Below, one piece after another: positions 23,860-35,329 of a stretch of 64,000 nucleotides of DNA. Under the pieces are notes generated by a model. That model was not told the origin of the DNA and did no database searches. It saw nothing but the letters and a program-made list of their open reading frames with translations. A program made the translations under genes and the position numbers. Position 1 is the stretch's first letter; the number at the start of each line of letters is the position of its first letter. This DNA comes from Rosellinia necatrix (lineage: Eukaryota; Ascomycota; Sordariomycetes; Xylariales; Xylariaceae): positions 248,001 to 312,000 of the forward strand of contig JAGYVD010000006.1 of the NCBI GenBank assembly GCA_021209875.1, given 5' to 3'.

Positions 23860-26064
23860 ATGAATATCACTATCCGCCCTCTCGTTGGTGTCCCGGGTGC
23901 ACTGGTAGTGAAGGGTGCTGTTCGGGTGCTCAATAGGTATACCACTTACCACGATTATATTCTGCTTCCCCTGATTTTACTTGCCTCTATCATCATCTAT
24001 AACAGAGGCAGTATTCTGCCGAAACAGGATCCCTACGCATACAAACTGTTTGAACGGCCTCAACAGAATCTAGCTAGTTCCCAATCTCCTGGCCGAATCA
24101 CTACGAGGAATATAGCGGAGAAGATTGAGACGACTCATGCTGACTTGGTGGTCTTCTGGGGCTCTCAGTCAGGAGTTGCCGAGGGCTTTGCCCAGCGTCT
24201 TGCCCATGAATTCGCCCGTCGCTTCAAGAAAACGGCGCTTGTTGCCGACCTGTCTGACTTTGATCCGCAGACAGTGGCGCTAATACCACGGACGAAACTT
24301 ACCGTCTTCATCATGTCCACATACGGCGAAGGCGACCCAAGCGACAACGCTTTAGAATTCGTTGCGTGGGCTAGAAGCGAGCCTGAGTGCTCCTTGGAGA
24401 ATTTGCAATACGCTGCCTTCGGTTGCGGTAATCGCAACTATCAGCATTACAATAAGACCATCGATGAGGTCGTTGCCGGACTGTCAAACCGTGGAGCCAC
24501 GGCCATTATGCCTACAGGCAAAGGGGATGAATCAACTCGCGCCACAGAAGAAGACTTCCTCGAATGGAAAGGGAGGTTCTTTGCCGCACTTGTCTCCCAG
24601 TTTAATTTGACCCAATACGAGGTCGAATATGAACCTGGGGTTAAAGTTGTCGAGGAAAACCCCGAGGTCCGAGACCAGCCCCTTGGACCTCATGTCCCCT
24701 TTGTTAGAGGCATCCCGAAACAAGGTCAGTCCAAGATCGTATCTGTTCCAGTCGTTGCACAGCGCACGATTGCGACCTACGAAGAGTCCGGTCGGACTTG
24801 CGTTCATCTCGAGCTCGATTTCACAGCCCATCGCCAGATCAAATACAAAACTGGCGATCATATTTCCGTCTGGCCCGTGAATCCGGAGGAGGAAATCTCT
24901 AGCTTACTCCGGATCCTCGAGCTGGAGCCAAGAAAAGATGTGCCGATCAGGGTGCTACCCCGAGACGGCAGCCACGAACCCAAAGTCCCGAGCCCTACGA
25001 CGCCGTACACGCTCTTCCAGCACCATCTCGAGATATGCGCTCCGGTGCCACGAGAGAGCGTCGTATTCTTGGCCGATCTCGCACCGACGGAGAGGATAAA
25101 GGCAGAGCTGAAAGCCGTGGCGCAGTCAAAGGACACCTACGCGCAGTTTCTCGAGCAGAACCACATGACGCTCTCCCGCCTCCTCCAGTACGCCAAGGAC
25201 ATCGACCCCTCCGCGGCGGCGACGTGGGCGGGCCTGCCGCTGTCGTTCATCATCGACATGCTACCGGCGATGAAGCCGCGGACCTACTCGATCTCGAGCT
25301 CCCCGGCCGTGTCGCCGCGGCGCGCGAGCATCACGGTGACCACGAACCCGACGCGGCTCGCGGCCCGCCCGGACGTCGCGATCCCGGGCCTCGCCAGTTT
25401 CTACCTCGCCTCACGCCTGCCCACCATCACCACTACCACTACCACCACCACCACTGGCGCGGCGACGGGCGAGGAGACGAGCCAGGCGCCGTGGACGCTC
25501 CACGCGCAGGTGCGCGCGTCGGCGTTCCGGCTCCCCGCCTCCGCCGCCGTGCCCGTGGTCATGGTCGCGGCGGGCACGGGGATCGCGCCGTTCCGCGCGT
25601 TCCTGCAGGAGCGCGGCCACCTGGCGGCCGTCGGCCGGGCCGTCGGGCCGGCGCTGCTGTTCTTCGGGTGCCGCGGCGCGCGCGCGACCTCCTGTACGGG
25701 GACCTACTCGCCGAGCTGCGGTCCGGGCCCCTCGCCGGCCGGCTGGAGGTCGTCGCCGCGTTCTCGCGCGGCGGGGACGGGGACGGGAAGGAGGGGAGGA
25801 AGGGGGGAGAAGAAGAAGAAGAAGAAGAAGAAGAAGTGGTATGTTAGTGATGCGCTGGCGGCGCGGGGCCCGGAGGTCGGACGGCTGTTGACGAGGGATG
25901 ACGCCGCCTTTTACGTCTGCGGGGCCGCGGCGATGGCGAGGTCCGTCAAGCGTGTTGTTAGGGAGGCGGTGATGGGGTTGGAGGGGTGGAGTGATGCTGA
26001 GGTTGATGGTTGGGTGCTGGAGAAGAGGAAGGCGAATAGGTGGTTTGAGGACGTTTGGGGCTAA
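23860..26064 (+). CDS. NADPH-cytochrome P450 reductase with two cancelling frame shifts
   Basis: Single open frame of 734 residues from ATG 23860 (a TTG six bases upstream is not needed). It passes electrons from NADPH via FAD and FMN to P450s at the ER. Membrane segment about 33-48; FMN motifs GSQSG (about 101) and STYGEGDPSDNA (about 153); FAD motif RTYSISSS; NADPH motif GTGIAPFRAFLQER; conserved C terminus ending WFEDVWG. Between about 25680 and 25835 the main frame reads a non-family Ser/Pro/Gly-rich stretch, while the next frame holds the expected block (LLYGDLLAEL, VVAAFSRG). A shift at the GCGCGCGCG run (25672-25687) is undone inside the AAG repeat (25806-25837). A threonine run (about 25421-25455) is also unusual. 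Likely a specialised second reductase serving the divergent P450; the housekeeping copy would be elsewhere. Confidence 0.88.
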   Translation: MNITIRPLVGVPGALVVKGAVRVLNRYTTYHDYILLPLILLASIIIYNRGSILPKQDPYAYKLFERPQQNLASSQSPGRITTRNIAEKIETTHADLVVFWGSQSGVAEGFAQRLAHEFARRFKKTALVADLSDFDPQTVALIPRTKLTVFIMSTYGEGDPSDNALEFVAWARSEPECSLENLQYAAFGCGNRNYQHYNKTIDEVVAGLSNRGATAIMPTGKGDESTRATEEDFLEWKGRFFAALVSQFNLTQYEVEYEPGVKVVEENPEVRDQPLGPHVPFVRGIPKQGQSKIVSVPVVAQRTIATYEESGRTCVHLELDFTAHRQIKYKTGDHISVWPVNPEEEISSLLRILELEPRKDVPIRVLPRDGSHEPKVPSPTTPYTLFQHHLEICAPVPRESVVFLADLAPTERIKAELKAVAQSKDTYAQFLEQNHMTLSRLLQYAKDIDPSAAATWAGLPLSFIIDMLPAMKPRTYSISSSPAVSPRRASITVTTNPTRLAARPDVAIPGLASFYLASRLPTITTTTTTTTTGAATGEETSQAPWTLHAQVRASAFRLPASAAVPVVMVAAGTGIAPFRAFLQERGHLAAVGRAVGPALLFFGCRGARATSCTGTYSPSCGPGPSPAGWRSSPRSRAAGTGTGRRGGRGEKKKKKKKKKWYVSDALAARGPEVGRLLTRDDAAFYVCGAAAMARSVKRVVREAVMGLEGWSDAEVDGWVLEKRKANRWFEDVWG

Positions 26065-27138
26065 ATACCTGCAGTATGGCCTGTTGAGTTATTAAAAGCA
26101 TTATGGTCAACGGACTTACTTCTCCGGGCATCAGTGTAATATGGCGATAACCTTAGATAAGTATTTATCTAGACACTGTAAATGCCACCACCTGACACTC
26201 TAACTGAACAAGCTTTGGATAGCCTCGTAACGTGTTATGCATTTGGTATGAATTTAGATTTGAACATCTGGGGAAAACAAGGCTAACTAAGTATGTAGTG
26301 TGGTGTACCTAACCTAGGTAATCGCCTCATCTATTAAGCCTTATGCTTATGGCGCATGCGTTTGGTAGGATTTATGCCCATGTACTAGCCCTTGAATCAG
26401 ATGCTGACGGGTGGATCCACCCGTCGAACTATGTATGTACATACTGCAGATCTAGGGGGAATTCCTGCTGCAGGTTTAGGAACGTGCCTTACCAGATAGT
26501 TACTAACTAAACAGAGTAGGTACTTACTTTGGGAGGTGCTTCGAGGGAGGTTTTGGATCGCTTAGCTTCACGTGTCTTATAAGACTAGACTGGGTCTATT
26601 CTATAGGTATTGAGCCAGTACATTGTAGACAAGCCAACACATGTTAGTTTCACTTCTATGTGTGTACACTACCTACCTAGGTACTTGTATTCACCTGGCT
26701 ACCTTACGAACCTAATTACCCACTTCTAAGTGCATGCGCCTATGAGAGCACTACACTAAATCACTTCGGCTGCTACTAGCTTACCTCACCACACCCAGTA
26801 AATTGATGGCACAAACGTGCAGAGAGACACATGATAATATCTAGACCCATTGCTGCTCTTGCCTTGGGGCTCTCGTCAAAAGTCTTTTATACGCTGCTGT
26901 CTAAGCAAGTCAGTTGAATGGGCTGAGTAGAAACATATGTAATCCCCTTGAGGTAATAAAAGGCAAGCCTTTACCTATTATGGTGGAATGGAATGTGATG
27001 GCTTTATTTGCTATATTACAATAGCAAAATGTTTTCCAGGTTTCTTGGCTACACAGAAGGTACTTAAGTAAGCAGATATAGAACTCTCTGGCCTAAGCAA
27101 CTTGCTGTATGTTAACACTTGCTTGAGGTTTATCTAGG

Positions 27139-27183
27139 TACTTGAGGTAGTAGTAGTATTAACGTCTAATCTAGGTGTCTGAG
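27139..27183 (+). repeat. Dispersed element, copy B
   Basis: GAGGTAGTAGTAGTATTAACGTCTAATCTAGGTGTCTGAG-type sequence; matches copy D almost base for base over the core. Confidence 0.75.
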
Positions 27184-27185
27184 GG

Positions 27186-27240
27186 TACTTGAGGTAGCAG
27201 TAGTGATATTAACGTCTAATTAGGTACTTAAGGTAGAGAG
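27186..27240 (+). repeat. Dispersed element, copy C (variant)
   Basis: Immediately follows copy B: ACTTGAGGTAGCAGTAGTG then ATATTAACGTCTAAT, then diverges into TAGGTACTTAAGGTAG. It shares the first core block but lacks the TCTAGGTGTCTGA block. Confidence 0.65.
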
Positions 27241-28018
27241 GTAGGTAAGTACCTAGGTAGGTAGATAACCTAAATGCTTCGCCTGCTTATCTCGATGGTG
27301 ACTTGGTTCTTAGAGAGTAGGTAGTAGATGATGGGCAGGTACTGGGAAGCATCAGGTGCCTGCTCGGGGCTCACCGATAGTTCGCAACTCTAAAACCAAA
27401 ACCAAAACCTACCTGTGTACCCTAGGTAAGTTCTTTAGGTAGTATGTAGATACTTCATGTTGTGAGTCAATTACCTCCGGGGTGCCTCCCTGATTGCTTC
27501 CATAGCTTCCATAGTTTAGCTGCGATTAGACAAGGAGGAATACCGAGGGGAAACTCTGACGTCCCCCTACGAGAAGAGGGGAAGCACGTACAACATGAGT
27601 ACCCCAGCAGCCGTTACAAGATACCTGTGTGCCCCACCACCAGGGCTGTCCCTCGTGAATTTTTTTTTTGTGTGGTGCAACCCACTTCAAGTTACAAAAC
27701 TCAGGCTTAGAGGTAGGTACCTAGGTACCTGCCTATCGTTGCCGCTGCTCGGGCGCTGGGGCCCTTTTGGTGGCTACTGCAGCTCTGAGGGGTGCTATGT
27801 ACTTGCTGTGAATGCTCTGCTGGAAGGTTAAGGTAGGTAAGGTGTGAAAACACAAAATTTGTCGGGAGTGATAGGACCCTCCCTTCCTCTCCTCTCTTTT
27901 TTCTTCCTCAACGACAACTTTATCCGTCATCTCGTCGCCCATAAAACCCCAAAAAGAGATTTCAGTTTTAGAGCACGATCTTCATCGCTCGTGCCCCATT
28001 CCTGGTCTCGCCCAAATA

Positions 28019-28075
28019 CAACAACCAAAAACACCAAAAAAATTCGGAAAATCACAAAAACCACACACCCCTCCT
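28019..28075 (+). promoter_or_regulatory. A-rich tract in probable PAB1 5' leader
   Basis: A run of CAAAAACACCAAAAAAATTC-like adenine-rich sequence about 500 bases before the PAB1 start codon. In other eukaryotes PABP binds A-rich tracts in its own 5' UTR and represses translation. That this tract is transcribed is inferred, not shown. Confidence 0.35.
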
Positions 28076-28565
28076 CCACCGCCATATCTACTCCTACCTC
28101 CCTCGCCTACATCGCCACCCGCACAACTCTTATTCCCTCTCTGCTCAGTCCCAGCCCTGATCATAATTCCGTCGAGCCTTCTCTCGGCACACAGTGGTCT
28201 TCGACACGTAGACCGCATATCCGAAACCCTGCCCCGAAGTGAGTTATTGCATTTACTCGCTTCGAGTCTTCTTTTTGTGGTGCAGTCGTCCATGCGGCAG
28301 TCTTTGTCTGCTTGATCCACGTGTCTCCTGATCATCGTCTCGATTGTCAAGGCCCGTTACTTCACAATTCGTCAAACCACTTCACTTCAGTTGGTAAGCC
28401 AGCGGCTATCCCCATTTCATCCCCGTCCGGCGACAGCAAGTGCATGTGACCGCCTCTACCTTCATCCCCCTCCCCCCTCCCCCCCGGTCATCCTGCGAAC
28501 CGCCAGTTCCCTCCGATGATGGCTAACAATCCCTGTCCGAATAGCCAAGTCAATTGATCACCGAA

Positions 28566-30957
28566 ATGTCTGCTCCTACTGCTACCGGCGCTGTTGATCA
28601 GCTCGCCACCGAGCTTAGCAATACCACTCTTAATGGTGGCGACGCGCGACCTGCCACCATCGACACCAATGTCGCTCCGAACGTGACTACCGACGAGCCC
28701 GACACCGCTGGCCCTACTCCCAGCTCGGCTCAAACCCCCCCACCCTGCCGCCTCCGCCTCGCTCTACGTTGGAGAGCTTGACCCCACGGTCACCGAGGCT
28801 ATGCTGTTCGAACTGTTTTCTCAGATAGGTTCTGTGGCTTCGATCCGCGTCTGCCGCGATGCCGTTACCCGCCGTTCGCTTGGATATGCCTATGTCAACT
28901 ACAACACCACCGCCGATGGCGAGCGTGCTCTTGAGGAGCTCAACTACACCCAGATCAAGGGCCGGCCTTGCCGCATAATGTGGTCTCAGCGTGACCCCAA
29001 TCTGCGCAAGAGTGGCCAGGGTAACATCTTCATTAAGAACCTCGATGCCGCCATCGACAACAAGGCTCTCCACGATACTTTTGCTGCTTTTGGTAACATT
29101 CTTAGCTGCAAAGTTGCTCAGGACGAGACCGGGAACTCGAAGGGCTACGGTTTTGTTCATTATGAAACTGATGAGGCCGCTGCCGCGGCCATCAAGCATG
29201 TCAATGGAATGTTGCTCAATGAGAAAAAGGTCTACGTTGGTCATCATATTCCCAAGAAAGACCGACAGAGCAAATTCGAGGAGATGAAGGCCAACTTCAC
29301 TAATGTTTACGTCAAGAACATTAGCACCGACGCCAGTGATGATGATTTCCGTGAGCTTTTTGAGAAGTATGGTGATGTCACATCTTCATCTCTGGCTCGC
29401 GATAATGAGGGCAAATCTCGTGGTTTTGGCTTCGTTAACTTCACGACACATGAGGCCGCTGCCAAAGCAGTTGACGAGCTGAATGGTAGAGATTTCCAGG
29501 GTCAGGATCTTTACGTTGGACGCGCTCAGAAGAAACATGAGCGCGAGGAGGAATTGCGCAAATCGTACGAGGCAGCACGCCAGGAAAAAGCCAACAAATA
29601 CCAAGGCGTAAATCTGTACATCAAGAACTTAGATGACGAAGTTGATGATGATAAGCTGCGCCAGATGTTCTCCGAATTTGGTCCTATTACCTCAGCTAAA
29701 GTCATGCGCGACTCAACGATTGAGGGTGAAGAAGGGGCGGATAGCAAGGACAAGGAGAACCAAAAGGATTCGGGAGACGAGAGCAAAGAGGAGGGCGATA
29801 AGAAGGATAAAAAGTCCGATAAGAAGCTCGGCAAGAGCAAGGGCTTTGGCTTTGTTTGCTTTGCCAATCCTGACGACGCTACCAAGGCCGTCGCTGAGAT
29901 GAATCAGCGTATGTTCAACAACAAGCCTTTGTACGTGGCCTTGGCCCAGCGCAAAGACGTTCGGAAAAGCCAGCTTGAGGCTAGTATCCAGGCTCGCAAC
30001 CAACTCCGAATGCAACAGGCCGCAGCAGCCGCCGGCATGCCTCAGCCTTACATGCAGCCCCCAGTTTTCTACCCTGCCGGCCAGCAGCCAGGCTTCCCCC
30101 CTCAGGGCGGCCGTGGGATGCCATTCCCCGGCGGTATGGGTATACCAGGCGTCCAGGGAGGGCGACCCGGCCAATTCAACCCTGGATATGGATCCCCTCA
30201 AGGTGGTCGAAATGGGGGAATGCCGCAGCAGATACCCCCCAATATGTACGTACCTGGGCAGTTCCCCCCTGGAGCCCCATATGCCCAGCCTGGTAACCCG
30301 CAGTTCATCGCAGCTATGGCTCAGGCGCAGCAGGCCGCACTATCAGGCGGCCGTGGCGTTTCGGCTTCTCGCGGACCTATGCAAGGCATGCCCGGCAATA
30401 TGGGTATGCAAGGCCCTGGCTCTATGCCTGGGTACCCTCCCAACTCCCGACAAGGTGGCCCCGCTGGCCGCGGTGGTGCTAACAACCGTAATGGCCAACA
30501 GGGTGGCCAGTTTGCTCAAGGCGGACGTGGCGCACCTGCTCAACAATCTGCTGGTGCCCCCCCGCCCGCTGCTGCTCCCCAGGACTTGACCCAGGGCTCA
30601 ATTCTCCAGTCCCAGCTCCAGGCGCATGCGGGGAATCCTGGGCATCAGAAACAAATGCTGGGCGAAGCTATTTTCCCAAAGATTGCCGCAATCCAACCCG
30701 ACCTTGCTGGCAAAATCACTGGTATGCTCTTGGAGATGGATAACACAGAACTAGTTCAGCTGTAAGAACGCCTTTACGATACCCTACTTTACCCACTAAT
30801 TACCTACTAACGAACATTTCATAGTGTTGATGATGACGCACAACTTCGGGCTAAGGTTGACGAGGCAATGGCTGTTTACGACGAATATGTTAAGACCAAC
30901 CAAACTCCTGGCGAAGGCGAGGCTGGCAAAGAGGAGAAGGTCGAAGAGAAGGCTTAG
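28566..30957 (+). CDS. pab1: Poly(A)-binding protein PAB1, frame broken by one base near the N terminus
   Basis: Cytoplasmic poly(A)-binding protein that protects mRNA tails and links them to translation initiation. ATG 28566; one intron 30762-30824 with CTACTAAC branch site; stop 30955-30957. Four RRMs start near residues 64, 152, 245 and 349. A Pro/Gln/Gly/Met-rich linker follows, then an MLLE domain (about 690-755, ending in [13 protein letters not shown]) and an acidic tail. RRM4 carries a charged Lys/Asp/Glu insertion at about 383-422. The N-terminal 57 codons and the rest lie in different frames; they meet at a run of seven C (28735-28741). Dropping one base makes the total 2328 nt, exactly 775 residues. 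As the gene is expected to be essential and everything else is intact, an assembly error is the simplest reading. Confidence 0.93.
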
Positions 30958-32747
30958 GTCGGCTACTTCTGATCGACCCATGAATCATCCTTCTTAAAGA
31001 CGATGGCTCTCTTTCGGCTATCCCCTTTGATGCTTTATTTTTTTAAAGCATAATTGATTTCTACAAACAGGTTTCGGAAAAGTTCTTGATGATGCCGACC
31101 GCGCCCGGACGGCGGTTGACAACATGGATCTCGTGCATTTTTCATCTCATTTTTTTTCTTCGGCGGATATTCAGTCATCGCTGACCCCCCTGCAATGTTG
31201 GCCAGGATCTCGCCAGCGCATACGAGGGAACTCGGCGTACGTCTTTCATGTATTGATAAGCCCTGTGCTCTCCATTTAGGGAGTATTGGCTGGATGTTCG
31301 GGGTTTTACGTCAGGCGTTTGATGGTTGTGCTCGGTCAGCTCGTGGACTCGATGCCTCGCACCGGATGGAATGTGGCGGCACCATGGTTTTCAACCAAAA
31401 ATACCCCTTAAGGTTGCCGGTGGGAGGATAGAAGTTGATCTGCTAATGAAAAAAATGTTCCTACTATTTTGGCTTGCGCACCGTGAACGCAAATAGGGAG
31501 GACATCGCCCGAATTCTCTCGGTTGTTTAACCATGTGACCCGATTGACGAATGGCTATAGAACGAAACACCTAATACCAAAGCACAACAGATTCGAAGTT
31601 TGATTCTCAAATACGTAGTGCCTACGCAGCCAGTCACCTAGTTACAGGGGTGGAGTAGATCCTTGCTATACAAGTCATTTCATGCAGCCCTCTCTCTCCC
31701 TTTCTTTCGTTTTCTGTCTAATCTGCTGTGAGATAGTTATAGATTCTCGAAACCTAGATAGTTCCTGGTCGAACAGAATTTAAAATGCAGACAGAAGTGG
31801 CAAATCACGCCTGGATCAGCCCATCGGTCGATTAATTGCATGGTTCGTGTTCCAAACAACCAATCGTGTGTCAGTCCGGCAAGGGCCTCCTAGGTCAGCT
31901 ATAGAGGGGAGCATTCATTTGTTGATTATGCCGGTGGTTCGGACGCACGAGATCATGCTCTCTGTGTCCAAGTTTGCCGACCTGCCCGGGTATCCATAAA
32001 GATCCCTGTTCAACCGAGCATGGGTGGAAGGCTATCGGATAGCATCCGGTATGCTCTAGATACTGTACGTAGGTAGTAGTAGTAGTATTAACGTCTAATC
32101 TAGGTGTCTGACAGTGCTAGTTACATTTTAAAGGTAGGTAGTCAAGCAGGCGCTTGCATACGGTACTGACCGTCCGGCCAGGGTCCAGCTTCTATTCCGA
32201 GTGCATGGCAGACATCGCCAATCTTAACCTCAGCCTTGTTCGTTCCATCACGCGAGTCACGCCAGCAATCCAGATCAAGCGCCACCAACTCGCTCAAATG
32301 CCTCTTTTTTCCTTCCCATCTTATTAATCAAGTATTTATTGGACCAAATGTTTATCTACCAAAACCAAAATAAGAATGGGCAATTTAGGTAACCAAATTT
32401 AGTATTTGTTTTATGAAACATAAAGCCGTCAAACCAAAAATTATTCCAGATGTGTGCTTTTTGAAACTGAATATTTAATATTTTAAATATTATATCATAG
32501 CTAAGCAAAGCGTAATGTTTCAAGGGCCAAATTTAAAGATATCTTCCGCGTATTTTTTTTTTTTTTTTTTTAAAAAAAATATTTAACGTATGTTTTCTTT
32601 TAGTGCTTTAAACCTCTGAGATAGGTTTTGCCTGGAGGTACTAAATCAAAATGGAAAATTTACCTAAGCTATGCTACTTTTAACATACATATAGTAACAC
32701 GCAGTAATATAAATTAAAACTAGCCAGTTTCTTTTAAAACAGGTTTG
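30958..32747. other. Intergenic; AT content rises from about 32,340
   Basis: 3' region of PAB1, then no gene recognised. One copy of the dispersed element lies at 32069-32114. From about 32,340 the sequence becomes AT-rich with few CA/TG dinucleotides up to the transposon edge at 32753, which looks like RIP spreading out of the repeat. Confidence 0.55.
32069..32114 (+). repeat. Dispersed element, copy D
   Basis: GGTAGTAGTAGTAGTATTAACGTCTAATCTAGGTGTCTGACAG-type sequence, matching copy B through both core blocks and copy A at the GTCTGACAG end. Confidence 0.75.
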
Positions 32748-32752
32748 AGTAT

Positions 32753-33061
32753 TATAACAAGGCTTGGCTTGGAAGGGTAATAATTGCTTTATATTTATAA
32801 TAATCTTTTTTGGTTTTAAGGAGCGATGTGTTAAAAAAGAAGAAAATCTAGCTATTCTAGCTCGGGCTGTTATTTATGCCAGATCTTTATATAGTAAGTT
32901 TCTACAGTCTAAATCTTTATTTTTACAGGTGGTTAATTAATTTCCCAGCTTTATATATATTAGCTTTTTTAATATATTATTACTTTTTAACAAATATTTT
33001 AGCATTTTTTTTAATTTTTTTTAAGCTTAGCGTATTTATAGCACTAATAGTCCGTATAATA
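32753..33061 (-). repeat. Outer element LTR, left (3' LTR)
   Basis: 309 bp. The first about 130 bases (outer side) keep many C and G (for example CAAGGCTTGGCTTGGAAGGG), while the inner side is almost pure A/T. Equal in length to the right LTR and alignable throughout. Confidence 0.85.
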
Positions 33062-35329
33062 TAATTTTTTTTTTTTTAAAGCTTGTTTTTAAAACAGTAA
33101 CTTATTAAGTCGCGCGGTTATTAGCTGGCTTGTTTAAATATTATTAATAGTATTTTTTAACTAGTTTTTTAACGCTTTTATTTTTAAAATGTTTATAAAG
33201 TTTTTAAGTTTAATACTGTTTAATAAGCTAACTTTTTTATTTAATTAAATATTTAACGTGTTTTTAAGTTTTTAAAAAGTTTATAATTTGTTTTATTTAA
33301 TAATTTTTAGCTTTTATTAAGTCTATTTTTTATAAAACTTAGTTAAAGTTAAACTATGTTTAATTATTAACGCAGTAAAGCTTTATAAATAAAATATAAA
33401 ATAAATTATAAATTTTTACTTTTAAATAATATTAATTTAACAACGGTAAAAAAAATTACTTTTTTTATTTAAAAAAGTTTAAGCATTTTTTTATCGAGCT
33501 TTTTAGCAGGCCGTTTTGTTTTAATATTATAAACGTTAAACATTACTAGCTGATTTTTTATATATATAAGCGCTTTAGATCGTTATTTATTAGCTTATTT
33601 TTTTATTTAGCTTTAGCTTTTTTAAATATTTTTTACGTTTTTATAGATTTTAATTATTTAATATATATATAAAATACTTTTAAATTATATAAAGTTTTTA
33701 TAAAAAATTATAAGTTGCTAAATAAAAGCTATAATTTACAAAAAAATTATATATAATAATACTAATGTTATATTATTATATATAAATTCCGTTATAAAAA
33801 GTAAATTTTTTAATTAAATATTTTATAATTTATAAAAGCTTATAAATAAACTTTAAAAGTTTAATTAAGTTGTTTAATTTATTTATTAGTTTAAAAATAA
33901 AAACTATATTTATTTTGCTTTTTATATTTATTAGCTTAAAGAATTTTTTTATAAATAAAAATAAACTTAGAGTTTTATTAAAAATAATATTAAAAATATT
34001 CTATAAAGCTTTTAATATGTTTTAATAAATATTTAAATAAAATTTTCCGTTTTTTACTGTTTTTTTAAAAGTATAAAATAAGCTATTTTAATAAACAAGT
34101 TTATTATTACTTATATAAAATTATACTTGTTAAATAATAATAAGTTAATTATAAAATTTATTATTACCAACTATTAAAATTTATAATATAATTTTATAAG
34201 TTATAGTTGTTTATAAAAAAATGTTATAAAAGTTTATTTTATTAGCATTTTAAATATTTATAAATATATTTTTTATTAATTTTTTAAACTTAGCTACTAG
34301 AAGTTTTTAATAATAAGTTCTAAAGTTTTATTTATTTTTATATAGCCGGCTATTTTTATATTATGTTTAAATTTTAATATATTTTATTAAAAAATTCTAG
34401 TATTTAAAAGCGTTTTTTTTTATAAAATAGCCTATCGATTTTTTCGACATTTTTTTTCGAGGTTACAACTTATATTTAATACTTTAAGTTTTTAAAAACA
34501 GCTTTTTTAACTTTTTAAATAAAAGATTCTGTTTATATAAGCGTTTTAAAGCTATATAATCTAGCTAATATAATAATAACTGCTAGAGCCGCTAAAAATA
34601 ATAAGCTATATAAATAAAAAAAATGTTTATTTTATAAAACTAACGTGATCGGCTGGTTTTTAGTTCTTTTTTTTTTTAGGCGATATTGTTTTAAACGTAA
34701 TAAAATGTTTACTTTTTTATTCTGCTGTTCTAATTAATAATTTATAATAAACTAATAAAATAACAATTATTAAAACTATTTTGTTTATTATTTATTAAAA
34801 ATTTTTGCTGTTATAAAATATGCTAGGTTTTAATAATCTAAATATATTTTTATCCGGTGTTTAGTTTTTTTTAAATATTATTTCTATTTATTAAATAAAT
34901 TTATAATAGCAAATAGTTTTTATTATATATTTTATAGTTTATTTTAGCAAGCATTAGTTTTTATAAATAAAAAACAATAGGTTTTAATTTATTATTATTA
35001 TTTTTATAATAAAACTGTTTTTAAAATAAAATCAGAAGCATTTGTTTTTATATATAATATTTTTATTAGATTAAAATATATAAATATTAATGTTTTTATA
35101 AACTGTTTTTAATTTTATAAAATACTGCGTTTATAAGTTCTTTTATTATTATTTTTTTATTTAACTTGTTTTTGTTTATTAAAAGTTTTATAACTTTTAA
35201 AAACTTAAAAATAAAACGTCGATAAAAATTAATAAAACTTATAAACTGCTAGCATTTTTAAAATTAATTAATATTTGCTATTTTTAATATATTATATTTT
35301 ATTTTTAGCTATTAAAATTTTATCTGTTT

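Larger units (their letters stand above)
26065..28565. other. Long intergenic region and PAB1 5' leader
   Basis: No gene recognised up to about 27,900. It carries many ACCTAGGTA-like palindromes and two tandem copies of the dispersed TAG-run element (27139-27220). From about 28,010 to 28,075 an A-rich stretch, and from 28,239 a GTGAGT donor-like site, suggest the transcribed leader of the downstream poly(A)-binding protein gene. Confidence 0.5.

Noticed and set aside
25035..25847. 270-codon plus-strand frame inside the reductase
   Set aside because: Mostly a shadow of the reductase. Only its last 50 codons matter, as the displaced family-like segment discussed under the frame shifts.
16242..26064. 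Classical secondary-metabolite cluster
   Set aside because: No PKS, NRPS, terpene cyclase or DMATS gene is present, and the transporter has sugar-porter signatures, not those of drug exporters.
32876..33064. Small hydrophobic ORF in the AT-rich block
   Set aside because: It overlaps the left outer LTR; low-complexity A/T translation gives Phe/Leu/Ile-rich frames by composition alone.
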